This document shows positions 48,035 to 57,109 of a DNA stretch of 64,000 nucleotides, in pieces. The stretch is taken from positions 33,238-97,237 of the forward strand of contig NZ_QUAB01000014.1 of assembly GCF_003387575.1 (NCBI RefSeq). The letters are read 5' to 3'. Origin of the DNA: Microbacterium bovistercoris (GTDB lineage: Bacteria; Actinomycetota; Actinomycetes; Actinomycetales; Microbacteriaceae). The notes beneath the pieces were generated by a model. The model searched no databases. It worked only from the letters and a program-made list of their open reading frames with translations, and was not told where the DNA came from. The stretch's first letter is position 1. Every line of letters starts with the position of its first letter. Position numbers and translations under genes: made by a program.

Positions 48035-51000
48035 TCAGACCGCCTTGCGCAGTGCATATCCGCGCGGAGTGACGACGAAGCCGGCCTCCTGCAGGCTGCG
48101 GGCGATGGCCGTGCCGTACACGCCCTCGCCGTTGATCTTCTCGATCGTCAGCGTCTCGAGCCGGCGCAGTCGTGAGGTCGCCGCGAGGTCGGACACAGCA
48201 GCGCGCAGGGTCTCCTCGTCATCGGTGAACGCGAGCACGGTGCGGCCTCCGCGCTCCAGGTAGAGCACGAGCGCACCGTCGACGATCACGACAAGCCCGC
48301 CTGCCTTGCGACCCGGTCGATGCGACACCTCGTCGATGCGCGGCCAGGGCAGCGCGGCTCCGTACGGGTTCGCCGGGTCTGTCGCGGCGAGCGTGACAGC
48401 GTTGCGGGGCGGGGGATCGGCCAGGCCGGCGAAGGTGCGCAGCCGGTCGACGGTGGTGGACGCGGCGAACTGCGCGGCTCCGAGCCGTTCGATCACATAG
48501 CCGCGACGGGCGTGCCCGGCCTCCTCGAAGCCGGCGAGCACGCGGTAGGCCTGGGCGAAGCCGCCAGGCATGCCCTCGGCCTGCACCGCTCCGCGGGTGA
48601 CGACGCCGTACCGGTCCAGGAGCAGCCCGGCGCTGACGGTGGCGCGGCGCGCGGCATCCGGGTCTGTCTCGGGCAGCACCGACCAGCGGCCACCGACCGT
48701 GGTGGGGCGGGCGCTCGCGGGGCGAGCCAGCGAGACTCCGCGGTAGGTGCGGGTGCGTGGCGCGCGGCGCGTGGTCTTGTGCGCCTGAGACCCGCCGGCG
48801 ATCAGTGCGCGCACCGGGGCGAAGGTGTCGTTGGTGATGTGCCCCTGCCAGGTCAGGGCCCAGAGCGCATCGAGCACGGACTGCTCGTTCTCGGCGTCGG
48901 TCATCGCCTTCAGCGCGCCGGCGAACTGGGCGCCGCTGAGGCGCAGCGCGTCGAGCAGCTTCTCCTCGAGAGACCCGGGTGACGGTGGCTCCTCGGGGAG
49001 GGGGAGAGTGAACGGCGCGAGATCGACCGGATGCAGCGACACCCAGCCGTCCCGGCCGGGCAGTGAGCCGTGACCGGCCCAGACCACTTCTCCCGCCGCG
49101 GTGAGCTCGTCCAGCAGCGCGGGCGAGTAGTCGCGCACGCGACTCGGCAGCACCAGCGACTCCCACGCGCTCGCCGGGATCGGCACGCCGGCGAACTGCT
49201 CGACCACCGAGAGCACACCGTCGACACCCTCGAGCGGGCGGGTCAGGTGCTGCCAATCGGGCAGGAACCGAGCGTATGCCTCGGCCGGGACAGGTTCGAC
49301 CGACCCTCGGATCGCTGCGAGCGACCGCATCCGCAGCCGGCGCAGCACCTCGGCGTCGCACCACTCCTTCTCGTCGGCGGACGAGCCGCTGCTGGCCGGC
49401 AGGAAGTACCCGCTGTTCAGCCGCCCGGCCGATTCGAGCCGCTGCAGGGTGTGCCTGGCGACGGCGCTGCCGAGCCCGAAGCGGGTCGCGACGGCATCGG
49501 TCGTGAACGGTCCGTGGGTGCGTGCGTACCGCGACACCAGGTCGCCGAGCGGGTCGGCGACGGGTTCGAGGAACGCCACCGGGATCCCGACGGGCAGCGC
49601 GGTGCCCAGACCGTCGCGCAGGCGCCCGGCATCCTCGATCGCGGCGAACCGGCGGGCGCCCGCGATCGTCACCTCGATCGCGCGGTGCGCGGAGACGAGG
49701 GAGGCCAGGTGAGCGGATGCCTCGGCGTCGGATGCGGCGGCAGAAGGCGTTACGTCTCGGTTGCTGGCGCTCCCTCGCGGGGCGGCCGGGGAAGTGGACT
49801 GCAGCCGCCGCGCCACCTCGGCCGCATCCAGCGGCCCGAGCATCCGCAGCAGGTCGGCGACGCCCTCCAGCCCTCGCGCTCGTCGCGACGGGTCGAGCCG
49901 CTGCGCCTCGAGCTCGAACTGCGCGAGCACGTCGGGATCGAGCAGTTCGCGCATCTCGACGGTGCCGAGCAGCTCTCCGAGCAGGGACGGATCGACCGAC
50001 AGCGCCGCAGCGCGGCGCTCGGCCAGCGGCGAATCGCCCTCGTACATGAACGCGCCGACGTAGCCGAACAGCAGGTCGCGGGCGTAGGGAGAAGGCTGCG
50101 CGGGCTCGGTCTCGACCAGTCGCACGCGCCGCTCGGCGATGTCCGTCGCCAGGCGCCGCAGCGACGGAAGGTCGTAGACGTCCTGCAGCACCTCGCGCAG
50201 GGTCTCGAGGATGACAGGGAAGGTCGGATGCCGCCTCGCCACCTCGAGCAACTGTGCCGAGCGCTGTCGCTGCTGCCAGAGCGGGGTGCGCTTGTTCGGA
50301 TTCATCCGCGGCATGAGCAGCGCCCGAGCCGCGCACTCCCGGAATCGCGAGGCGAACAGCGCCGATCCGCCGACCTCGGCCGTGACCAGCTGTTCGAGCT
50401 CGTCGGGGTCGAACACGAACAGCTCAGCCCCGGGCGGTTCGGCGTCGGCATCCGGCACGCGCACGATGATGCCGTCGTCGCTTGCGACCGCCGATCCCTC
50501 GACACCCAGTCGCTCGCGCACCCGCGCGCTGATGGCCAGTGCCCACGGTGCATGGACCTTCATGCCGAAGGGCGAATGCAGGATGATCCGCCAGTCGCCG
50601 ACCTCATCGTGACCGCGCTCGACGGTCAGCGTGCGGTCAGTGGGCAGAGTGCCGGTGGCCTCGCGCTGCTCGGTCAGATACCCGAGCAGGTTGTCGCGCG
50701 CCCGCTCATCGAGCCCCGCGTCGATCAGGCGCCGCTGCGCCTTTCCAGCCTCGGCGGTCGACACCTCGCGAGAGAACCGGCCCAGGGCCTCGCCGAGCTC
50801 GAAGGGGCGGCCGATGCCGTCGCCGTGCCAGAACGGCACCTTGCCCGGCTGCCCGAACGCGGGGATGACGTTGACCCGGTCGTGCGTGATCTCGGCGATC
50901 CGCCAACTGGTGGTGCCGAGCGTGAACACGTCGCCCACGCGGGACTCGTAGACCATCTCCTCGTCCAGCTCGCCCACACGAGCCCCCGTCGTCTCACCGG

Positions 51001-52699
51001 CGACGAAGACGCCGAACAGGCCGCGGTCGGGGATGGTCCCGCCACTGGTCACTGCGATGCGCTGCGCGCCGGGGCGGCCGGTCAGCGTGCCGGCATCCCG
51101 GTCCCAGACCAGCCGCGGCCGCAGTTCGGCGAACTCGTCGGACGGGTACTTGCCCGCGAGCAGATCGAGCGTCGCCTCGTAGGCCGAGCGGGGGAGCGAG
51201 GCGAACGGCGCGCTGCGACGCACGGTCTCGAACCATTCCTCCACGTCGAGCGGATCCAGGGCGCAGGCGGCCACGGTCTGCTGGGCGAGGATGTCGAGGG
51301 GGTTGCGGGGCACAGCGATCGCCTCGATCTTGCCGGCCAGCATCCGCTCGGTGACGATCGCGGTGTGCAGCACGTCGCCGCGATGCTTGGGGAAGAGATC
51401 CGCCCGGCTGATCTCGCCGACCTGGTGGCCGGCGCGTCCCACGCGCTGCAGGCCGGATGCCGCTGACGGCGGCGCCTCGACCTGGATCACCAGATCGACC
51501 GCGCCCATGTCGATGCCGAGCTCGAGGCTGCTCGTCGCGACCACGCAGCGCAGCACGCCGGATTTCAGTTCGTCCTCGACCAGGGCGCGCTGCTCCTTCG
51601 ACACCGAGCCGTGGTGCGCTTTGGCGAGCACCGGGTCGGCCCCCGCGGTCGCCCCCGCCTGCGCCATCATGGCCGCGGGCGGTCCGGAGGCGTCTGGCAG
51701 AGGGACCCCGATGCGTTCGGAGTAGATCTCGTTCAGTCGCCCGGTGAGACGCTCGGCGAGGCGCCGCGAGTTGGCGAACACGATTGTGGAGTTGTTCTCG
51801 AGCACCCGGTCGACGATCGCCTCCTCGACGTGCGGCCATACCGAGCCGGTCACCTCGGGTGCCTGCCCTGAGCCTGTCGAAGGGTACTCGGCCGGCTCGT
51901 CGGAGGCCGCGGCGGCACCGGGCGGCGGGGGAGGGTTGCGCATGTCGTCGATGGGCACGACCACCCCGAGCTCGAAGGTCTTCGTGGCGCGTGGCGCGAC
52001 GATCTCGACCGGCGCCGAGCCGCCGAGGAAGCGCGCGACCTCGTCGATCGGCCGCACGGTCGCGGACAGGCCGATGCGCTGGGCCGGAGCATCCGCGCCA
52101 CGCGCCTCGCGCAGGGCGTCGAGCCGTTCCAGGCTGACTGCGAGATGCGCGCCGCGCTTGGTGGCGGCGACCGCGTGCACCTCGTCGATGATCACGGTGT
52201 GCACGCCGCGCAGCGTCTCGCCGGCGCGGCTGGTGAGCATGAGGTAGAGCGACTCGGGCGTGGTGATGAGGATGTCGGGCGGATCGCTGACCAGCTTGCG
52301 ACGGTCGCTCGAGGTGGTGTCCCCGGAGCGCACGCCCACCGTGATCTCGGGCACCGGCACACCGAGCCTTCGCGCCGACTGACCGATGCCCACCAGGGGC
52401 GAGCGCAGGTTGCGCTCGACGTCGACGCCGAGCGCCTTCAGCGGAGAGATGTAGAGGATGCGGGTGCGCGGGAGGCCATCGGATGCGGCGTCCGCCGTCG
52501 CACGCTCTCTGAACACGCTGTCGATCGCCCACAGGAATGCCGACAGCGTCTTGCCCGATCCGGTCGGGGCCACGACGAGGGCGTGCTTGCCGGCGGAGAT
52601 CGCATCCCATGCCCCGGCCTGCGCCGAGGTGGGCGCGGCGAAGGCGCCCCGGAACCAGTCCTGCGTGGCGGGGGTGAATCGATCGAGCACGTCGCCCAT
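48035..52699 (-). CDS. lhr: Large ATP-dependent helicase Lhr
   Basis: A 1554-residue superfamily 2 helicase: RecA1 with Q-motif PTSAQAGAW, Walker A APTGSGKT (44-51), LYISPLKALGVDVERNL, TTPESLYLMLTS, DEVHA; RecA2 with IVFANSRRLAERL, ATSSLELGIDMGAVDLVIQVEAPPS, QRVGRAGHQ; then the winged-helix, beta-barrel and long C-terminal domain of actinobacterial Lhr. Mycobacterial Lhr is a 3'-5' translocase in DNA-damage repair. Residues about 272-278 (STGSGQA) are the in-frame translation of repeat family C in a loop between helicase motifs. GGAGGG precedes the ATG. Confidence 0.96.
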   Translation of the reverse strand: MGDVLDRFTPATQDWFRGAFAAPTSAQAGAWDAISAGKHALVVAPTGSGKTLSAFLWAIDSVFRERATADAASDGLPRTRILYISPLKALGVDVERNLRSPLVGIGQSARRLGVPVPEITVGVRSGDTTSSDRRKLVSDPPDILITTPESLYLMLTSRAGETLRGVHTVIIDEVHAVAATKRGAHLAVSLERLDALREARGADAPAQRIGLSATVRPIDEVARFLGGSAPVEIVAPRATKTFELGVVVPIDDMRNPPPPPGAAAASDEPAEYPSTGSGQAPEVTGSVWPHVEEAIVDRVLENNSTIVFANSRRLAERLTGRLNEIYSERIGVPLPDASGPPAAMMAQAGATAGADPVLAKAHHGSVSKEQRALVEDELKSGVLRCVVATSSLELGIDMGAVDLVIQVEAPPSAASGLQRVGRAGHQVGEISRADLFPKHRGDVLHTAIVTERMLAGKIEAIAVPRNPLDILAQQTVAACALDPLDVEEWFETVRRSAPFASLPRSAYEATLDLLAGKYPSDEFAELRPRLVWDRDAGTLTGRPGAQRIAVTSGGTIPDRGLFGVFVAGETTGARVGELDEEMVYESRVGDVFTLGTTSWRIAEITHDRVNVIPAFGQPGKVPFWHGDGIGRPFELGEALGRFSREVSTAEAGKAQRRLIDAGLDERARDNLLGYLTEQREATGTLPTDRTLTVERGHDEVGDWRIILHSPFGMKVHAPWALAISARVRERLGVEGSAVASDDGIIVRVPDADAEPPGAELFVFDPDELEQLVTAEVGGSALFASRFRECAARALLMPRMNPNKRTPLWQQRQRSAQLLEVARRHPTFPVILETLREVLQDVYDLPSLRRLATDIAERRVRLVETEPAQPSPYARDLLFGYVGAFMYEGDSPLAERRAAALSVDPSLLGELLGTVEMRELLDPDVLAQFELEAQRLDPSRRARGLEGVADLLRMLGPLDAAEVARRLQSTSPAAPRGSASNRDVTPSAAASDAEASAHLASLVSAHRAIEVTIAGARRFAAIEDAGRLRDGLGTALPVGIPVAFLEPVADPLGDLVSRYARTHGPFTTDAVATRFGLGSAVARHTLQRLESAGRLNSGYFLPASSGSSADEKEWCDAEVLRRLRMRSLAAIRGSVEPVPAEAYARFLPDWQHLTRPLEGVDGVLSVVEQFAGVPIPASAWESLVLPSRVRDYSPALLDELTAAGEVVWAGHGSLPGRDGWVSLHPVDLAPFTLPLPEEPPSPGSLEEKLLDALRLSGAQFAGALKAMTDAENEQSVLDALWALTWQGHITNDTFAPVRALIAGGSQAHKTTRRAPRTRTYRGVSLARPASARPTTVGGRWSVLPETDPDAARRATVSAGLLLDRYGVVTRGAVQAEGMPGGFAQAYRVLAGFEEAGHARRGYVIERLGAAQFAASTTVDRLRTFAGLADPPPRNAVTLAATDPANPYGAALPWPRIDEVSHRPGRKAGGLVVIVDGALVLYLERGGRTVLAFTDDEETLRAAVSDLAATSRLRRLETLTIEKINGEGVYGTAIARSLQEAGFVVTPRGYALRKAV
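51866..51884 (-). repeat. Repeat family C inside lhr
   Basis: CCCTGAGCCTGTCGAAGGG, a 19-bp copy of the half-site that occurs as intergenic inverted pairs elsewhere, is read in frame as PSTGSGQ. Confidence 0.85.
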
Positions 52700-52739
52700 C
52701 CCTCCATCATGAAGCAGGGCTCCGACACCGCGCTCCCGT

Positions 52740-52745
52740 TAGCGT
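52740..52745 (+). promoter_or_regulatory. -10 element TAGCGT of the nucleotidyltransferase-like gene
   Basis: TAGCGT ends 7 nt before ATG 52753. Confidence 0.5.
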
Positions 52746-52752
52746 GGGATGC

Positions 52753-53364
52753 ATGCACGATGCCGAGTTCGCCCGCCTGTACGGCGCGTGGGAATCGCGC
52801 ACGCCGGAGGATGTCCGCGAGCTGTTCGCCGGCTATCCCGGAGTCTGGTGGATCGCCGGCGGCTGGGCGCTGCAGGCGTTCACCGGCGTCGAACGTGAGC
52901 ACGAGGACATCGACCCCGGCATCCTCCGCGGCGAGCTGCCGCTGCTGCGCGCGCATGTCGCCGGCCGGCTCGACCTGTGGGGAGCGTCCTCCGGCGCGCT
53001 GAAGCCGGTGACCTCCGATGATCCCGACGACCTCCTGGAAGGGTGCGGTCAGGTCTGGGCACGCCGCGGCGCTGCCGACCCGTGGGAGTACGACATCCTG
53101 CTCGGGCCCGGCACGGTCGAGGAGTGGCGCTACAAGCGCGACGAGACGGTGCGGATGCCGATGGGCGAGGCCGTCTGGGAGCGCGAGGGCATACGGTACC
53201 TGCAGCCCGAGATCCAGCTGCTGTACAAGGCGAAGGGCCTGCGTCCGAAGGACGAGGCCGACTTCGTGACGACGCTGCCGTTCCTCGATGCGCGACGCCG
53301 CGGCTGGTTGCGGGAGTCGCTCGAGCGCACGCTCCCCGGGCACCCCTGGGCCACGCGGCTCTGA
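52753..53364 (+). CDS. Nucleotidyltransferase-fold protein (aminoglycoside adenylyltransferase-like)
   Basis: A 203-residue protein with WWIAGGWALQAFTGVEREHEDID, the G-G-W-A-L ... H-E-D-I-D pattern of nucleotidyltransferase-fold proteins related to aminoglycoside/lincosamide modifying enzymes (D pair as metal ligands), and YLQPEIQLLYKAKGLRPKDEADF, the conserved C-terminal segment. In most bacteria such genes are housekeeping proteins of unknown substrate; there is no evidence of antibiotic resistance here. The ATG at 52753 is preferred over 52744 because of the -10 spacing. Confidence 0.78.
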   Translation: MHDAEFARLYGAWESRTPEDVRELFAGYPGVWWIAGGWALQAFTGVEREHEDIDPGILRGELPLLRAHVAGRLDLWGASSGALKPVTSDDPDDLLEGCGQVWARRGAADPWEYDILLGPGTVEEWRYKRDETVRMPMGEAVWEREGIRYLQPEIQLLYKAKGLRPKDEADFVTTLPFLDARRRGWLRESLERTLPGHPWATRL

Positions 53365-53401
53365 CCGGCCGCGTGTCGGTGCCCGGGTGCATGCTGGAGT
53401 C

Positions 53402-53806
53402 ATGGCAGCACACACCACGAACTACGTCTCGACGTTCATCGAGGTCGCCGAGGACTGCCCGGCCGATGCCGCGCAGGAGCCGCCGGCCGAGAAGCCGACC
53501 ATCGCGGCGTTGCACTACCGGCTGATCGCCGAGGAGCCGTACGGCCGCACGTCCGACGACGTGATCTTCCAGACCCAGGTGCAGCGGCAGCTGCTCGACG
53601 ACACGTCCGAGGCGCGCGAAGCGTTCTTCTCGAAGGGACAGGCCTGCCTGCGGTCGTCGCCGCTGGGCAAGCGCTACGGCTGGGGCATCCTCAGCGACGC
53701 CGAGGGACGCGTCACGCTGGTGCCGCGGGAGTCGGAGGAGTACGCGCGCCTCGCCGCCGACCCGACGATCGGCCACACGAGGGCGATGCGCTCGAAGCGC
53801 GCGTAG
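53402..53806 (+). CDS. DUF6157 family protein
   Basis: A 134-residue soluble protein (HTTNYVSTFIEVAEDCPADAAQEPP...KPTIAALHYRLIAEEPYGRTSDDVIFQ...EAFFSKGQACLRSSPLGKRYGWGILSDAEGRVTLV) that matches the DUF6157 pattern throughout its length. Function unknown; members are widespread in soil bacteria. The highly conserved SKGQxCLRxSPLxKRYGWG block is probably the functional site. Convergent with the small PspC gene. Confidence 0.87.
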   Translation: MAAHTTNYVSTFIEVAEDCPADAAQEPPAEKPTIAALHYRLIAEEPYGRTSDDVIFQTQVQRQLLDDTSEAREAFFSKGQACLRSSPLGKRYGWGILSDAEGRVTLVPRESEEYARLAADPTIGHTRAMRSKRA

Positions 53807-53809
53807 CGG

Positions 53810-53995
53810 TCACTCCTCGTTCGGGATCACGATCCACAGCAGGATGTAGGCCCAGAGCGACAGGCCTGCGAACAGGACGAGCAGCACGGTCAGCACGCGC
53901 ACGGTCGTCGGCGTGAAGCCGAAGCGGTGCGCGACGGCGGCGCACACCCCGGCGATGATGCGGCCCTGGCGGGGACGGACGAGAGCAGATGACAT
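53810..53995 (-). CDS. Small PspC domain protein
   Basis: A 61-residue protein consisting of a single PspC domain: RQGRIIAGVCAAVAHRFGFTPTTVRVLTVLLVLFAGLSLWAYILLWIVIPNEE. One or two TMs. GGGAGC precedes ATG 53995. It may be a regulator or anti-stress membrane peptide. It is separate from the PspC locus at 40-43 kb, so three PspC domains occur in this window. Confidence 0.82.
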   Translation of the reverse strand: MSSALVRPRQGRIIAGVCAAVAHRFGFTPTTVRVLTVLLVLFAGLSLWAYILLWIVIPNEE

Positions 53996-54027
53996 GCTCC
54001 CATCCTCCCCGCCAGGCGCCTCGGATG

Positions 54028-55656
54028 TCACCCGATCTCGGCCAGCTGGCCCTCGGCATCCAACTCGAGCGTGAGATCGAGCCCGAGCTGCCCGAGGAAG
54101 GCGTCGTCATGACTGACGACGAGCACCGCGCCGCGGTAGGCACGCAGCGCCTCGACGAGCTGTCCGACCGTGTCGAGGTCGAGGTTGTTCGTCGGCTCGT
54201 CGAGGATCACCAGGTGCGGTGCCGGGTCGGCCAGCAGCAGCGTCGCCAGTGCGACGCGGAAGCGCTCGCCGCCGGAGAGCGCACCCACCGGCCGGTCCAT
54301 CGCCGCCCCGCGGATCAGGAATCGGGCCAGCCGGTTGCGCAGCTCCTTCTCCGGCACGTGCGGTGCCGCCTTCGCGACGTTCTCGACGACGGATGCCGCG
54401 TCGTCCAGGCCGTCCACCCGCTGAGACAGGTAGCCGATCCGGTCGGTATGCGCCTGCGCGGTCAGTTCCGGATGCAGGTCGAACACCGGAGCATCCGCGG
54501 CATCCGGCCCTTCCGGCACGAGCCTGCGCAGCAGCGTGGTCTTGCCCACACCGTTGCGGCCGATCAGCGCGACGCGCTCCGGCCCCTGGATCACCCAGGC
54601 GTGCGAGCCGTCGCCGATGGTGGCGATGCGCCGGGCAGTGGACACGTCAGGGTCGGGCAGGTCGATCTTCATCGACGCATCGTCGCGCACGCGGTGACCC
54701 GCGGCGTCGAGCGCTTCACGCGCCGCCGACTCCTTCCCGGCGACCTCGGTGCGCAGTCGTCCGGCCGAGACCTCGGCGGCCATCTTCCGACCATGCGCGA
54801 CGATCTTCGGCACCCGCTTCTCGACCTCGGCCTTGTTGGCCATCCGCGCACGGGTGGCCAGCTTCGCCTCGGCCTCGATGCGCTGCCGTTTCTCCTTCTT
54901 GAACGCCTGCTTGGCGTCCCGCTCGGCCTGCCGTGCGGCATCCTGCTCGGCGTCCAGCCAGGCGCGCCACTCCGAGTATGGGCCGCCGAACACGCTCAGC
55001 GTGCTGCCGTAGAGCTCTGCGGTGTCGTCCATCAGCTCCAGCAGCGAGACGTCGTGGCTGACGACGATCAGGGTGCCTCGCCAGCCGCGTACCATCTCGC
55101 CGAGCCGCGCACGCGCGTCACGGTCGAGGTTGTTGGTCGGCTCGTCGAGCAGGGTGATCGGCGCTCGTCGCAGCCGGATTCCGGCGACGGCGACCAGCAC
55201 GGCCTCGCCGCCGGACAGCTCTCCGACCGTGCGGTCGAGGAACGACGGATCGAGCCCGGCGTCGGCGAGCGCGACCTGCGCGCGCGCCTCGACGTCCCAG
55301 TCGTCGCCGACGGCGTCGAAGTGCACGGGGTCGACGTCGCCCGCGGCGATCGCGCGCACAGCGTCGAGGGCATCGGCGACTCCGAGCAGCACCGCGACCC
55401 TGGCATCCGTGTCGAGCGTGAGCTGCTGCGGCAGGTAGGCCACGTCACCCGTCGTCGAGAGCGAACCCGACGTGGGGGTGAGGCGGCCCGCGATCAGGCG
55501 CAGCAGTGTGGACTTGCCCGAGCCGTTACGGCCGACGAGGCCCGTGCGCCCGGTGCCGAAGGCGCCGGAGACCGCATCCAGGGCGACCGACCCGTCGGGC
55601 CAGGCGAAGGTGAGTCGGTCGAGCACGACCGAGGAGGTGATTGTGGGGGTTGACAT
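54028..55656 (-). CDS. ABC-F family ATPase (ribosome-associated)
   Basis: A 542-residue protein with two ABC domains and no TM: Walker A GRNGSGKST and GRNGVGKTT, signatures LSGGEAVL and LSGGERFR, Walker B ITLLDEPTNNLD and LVILDEPTNNLD, and an ABC-F linker rich in charged residues (AKQAFKKEKRQRIEAEAKLATRARMANKAEVEKR). ABC-F proteins rescue stalled ribosomes or displace antibiotics; which subfamily this is cannot be fixed by eye. ATG 55656 at MSTPT is preferred to the upstream extension. A structured ~170-nt leader precedes it. Confidence 0.93.
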   Translation of the reverse strand: MSTPTITSSVVLDRLTFAWPDGSVALDAVSGAFGTGRTGLVGRNGSGKSTLLRLIAGRLTPTSGSLSTTGDVAYLPQQLTLDTDARVAVLLGVADALDAVRAIAAGDVDPVHFDAVGDDWDVEARAQVALADAGLDPSFLDRTVGELSGGEAVLVAVAGIRLRRAPITLLDEPTNNLDRDARARLGEMVRGWRGTLIVVSHDVSLLELMDDTAELYGSTLSVFGGPYSEWRAWLDAEQDAARQAERDAKQAFKKEKRQRIEAEAKLATRARMANKAEVEKRVPKIVAHGRKMAAEVSAGRLRTEVAGKESAAREALDAAGHRVRDDASMKIDLPDPDVSTARRIATIGDGSHAWVIQGPERVALIGRNGVGKTTLLRRLVPEGPDAADAPVFDLHPELTAQAHTDRIGYLSQRVDGLDDAASVVENVAKAAPHVPEKELRNRLARFLIRGAAMDRPVGALSGGERFRVALATLLLADPAPHLVILDEPTNNLDLDTVGQLVEALRAYRGAVLVVSHDDAFLGQLGLDLTLELDAEGQLAEIG

Positions 55657-55830
55657 GAGCGGCTCCCGAAGATGTGCGGGTGCGCTGAACAACGGGTCCC
55701 CGAGAACAGGGGGACGGATGCCTGCGGGCAGGAAGGATCGTCGGATCAGCGCGTGGACAGGACGCGGAGACGACGATTCAGATCAATGGACTTCCCAACA
55801 CGGCGGACAGGACTCGTCGAGGTTACCGGT
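55657..55830 (-). promoter_or_regulatory. Structured untranslated leader of the ABC-F gene
   Basis: Between the ABC-F start and about 55830 the minus strand carries GTCCCC/GGGGAC and CCTGC/GCAGG hairpins and a possible 7-codon ORF (GTG TTG GGA AGT CCA TTG ATC TGA, about 55804-55781). ABC-F resistance genes are often controlled by leader ORFs and attenuation. The evidence here is only the layout. Confidence 0.35.
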
Positions 55831-55904
55831 CGACGCAGGATCGTGCAACCCGGGCGTGTTGCGATATCCGCCCTGCGGGGGATGCGGGGCACAGGATCTC
55901 CCCA

Positions 55905-55910
55905 TACGGT
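55905..55910 (+). promoter_or_regulatory. -10 element TACGGT of the small membrane protein gene
   Basis: TACGGT ends 7 nt before ATG 55918, with GGGAG in between. Confidence 0.45.
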
Positions 55911-55917
55911 GGGAGAC

Positions 55918-56157
55918 ATGAGCGGTCAGGGCCCGAGTCGGCATGAGATGCGGGCTCGCATGGGCTTCGCCGGAAGCATCGTCATCGGGCTCGGCGTCGC
56001 CGCGGCGATGAGCGCCGCGACGGGGGACATGGCGATCTCCGTCGCGGTGGGCGTCGGCGTGGCGATCGTGCTCATGGTCGTGTTCACCGGCGCGTTCCGA
56101 CGGCGGCGCCGCCCGCACGACGATCAGGACGCCGGAGACTCCGACTCCGAGGCCTGA
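55918..56157 (+). CDS. Small two-TM membrane protein (79 aa)
   Basis: MSGQGPSRHEMRARMGFAGS, then two adjacent hydrophobic helices (SIVIGLGVAAAMSAATGDM and AISVAVGVGVAIVLMVVFTGAF) and a highly basic-then-acidic tail RRRRRPHDDQDAGDSDSEA. The positively charged stretch after TM2 would anchor the tail in the cytoplasm. No family recognised. Its 3' end overlaps the converging esterase gene by 34 bp. Confidence 0.65.
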   Translation: MSGQGPSRHEMRARMGFAGSIVIGLGVAAAMSAATGDMAISVAVGVGVAIVLMVVFTGAFRRRRRPHDDQDAGDSDSEA

Positions 56158-56789
56158 TCCCGCCATGCCGTCAGGAAGACGCGCACATCGTTCAGCTCGG
56201 CCTCCGAGATCGAGTGCGTGAGTCCCTGATAGACCCGGCCGGAGAGCTCGGAGTGATCGGGCAGCCACTGCGCGGTGTGGTCGATCAGGTGCGGCGGGAT
56301 GACGTCGTCGTGCGTGCCCCGGCCCCAGAACACCTTCGGCCGCTGCTCCGCCAGCACGGGGTCGTTCGGCAGGGCGCCCGGGGCGGCATAGCCGCTCAGG
56401 GCGACGACGGCGTCGAAGCGCGACGGCTCCAGCCGCAGCGCCTGCAGCGACACGGCGGCACCCTGCGAGAACCCCAGAAGGGCGACGGATACGGCATCCG
56501 CCGCCTCCCCGTCCAGCCAGCGCACCAGCGCCTCGGCCGCGGTCGTGATCTGCGCCGCGTCACGGGACTGCAGGTCGTCGATCGGGTACCAGGAGCGGCC
56601 GGGCATGGGCCAGGGCGGCGTGAGGGGAGCGGCGAGCGCCGCGACCGCGATGCCCTCGGGCAGGTACGGCACCAGCCCGAACAGGTCGCGTTCGTCGGCG
56701 CCGTAACCGTGCAGCAGCACGAGCAGCGGCAGTCCGGCGCGGTCGGCGGGCGACCAGAGCGTCGCCTCGGCGTCGATCGTGAGGGTCAT
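56124..56789 (-). CDS. Alpha/beta hydrolase, phospholipase/carboxylesterase family
   Basis: A 221-residue serine hydrolase: oxyanion region LVLLHGYGADERDLFGLVPYLP, nucleophile elbow ALLGFSQGAAVSLQAL (Ser in GFSQG), Asp in GRGTHDDVIPP and His in YQGLTHSIS. This is the acyl-protein-thioesterase/carboxylesterase (YpfH-like) family, cytosolic, acting on short-chain esters. It ends convergently into the small membrane protein gene and starts opposite the repeat-rich 320-bp spacer. Confidence 0.92.
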   Translation of the reverse strand: MTLTIDAEATLWSPADRAGLPLLVLLHGYGADERDLFGLVPYLPEGIAVAALAAPLTPPWPMPGRSWYPIDDLQSRDAAQITTAAEALVRWLDGEAADAVSVALLGFSQGAAVSLQALRLEPSRFDAVVALSGYAAPGALPNDPVLAEQRPKVFWGRGTHDDVIPPHLIDHTAQWLPDHSELSGRVYQGLTHSISEAELNDVRVFLTAWRDQASESESPAS

Positions 56790-57109
56790 GCAGCCATCCT
56801 GCCAGCGGCCGCCGACCTCCGCCGCGGGCGGTCCGCCGCGCGCGCCGGCGTCCGCGGTTTCGACCGCGTGGTCGATTTTGCATCCCGCAGGCCGCGTTGG
56901 CCTGTACTTTCGACCGCGTGGTCACAAATGCTCCTGGCGACCTTGACCTGCACTTTCGACCACGCGGTCACAAATGCTCCTGGCGACCTTGACCTGCACT
57001 TTCGACCACGCGGTCGGAAACGCCGCCACGGGGAGCTCCGCAGCTGCGTTTTCGAGCTTGCGGAACGGTCCGCCGGACCGCATCGGCTCCGCCCTGGTAC
57101 AAATGAGGC
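56790..57109. other. 320-bp divergent spacer with 46-bp tandem repeats
   Basis: No coding sequence is supported. Beyond the repeat array at 56862-57015 it holds a CGGAACGGTCCGCCGG-type palindromic segment (57061-57078) and the promoter region of the NUDIX gene (TACAAAT at 57098-57104, 5 nt before the ATG). Confidence 0.6.
56862..57015. repeat. Four palindromic GACCRCGYGGTC sites in a 46-50 bp tandem array
   Basis: GACCGCGTGGTC at 56862-56873 and 56912-56923 and its reverse complement GACCACGCGGTC at 56958-56969 and 57004-57015. Each is preceded by TTTC. The last three are embedded in 46-bp units whose spacers (ACAAATGCTCCTGGCGACCT...) are identical; the first unit has a diverged spacer. Confidence 0.9.

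Noticed and set aside
49070..51466. 798-codon plus-strand frame opposite lhr
   Set aside because: Antisense shadow of an unmistakable Lhr helicase.
52753..53364. Antibiotic-resistance adenylyltransferase
   Set aside because: Only general fold motifs match; chromosomal setting and lack of mobile context give no support for a resistance call.
56862..57015. CRISPR array
   Set aside because: Only four repeat cores and the intervening sequences are identical to each other, the opposite of spacers; no cas genes nearby.
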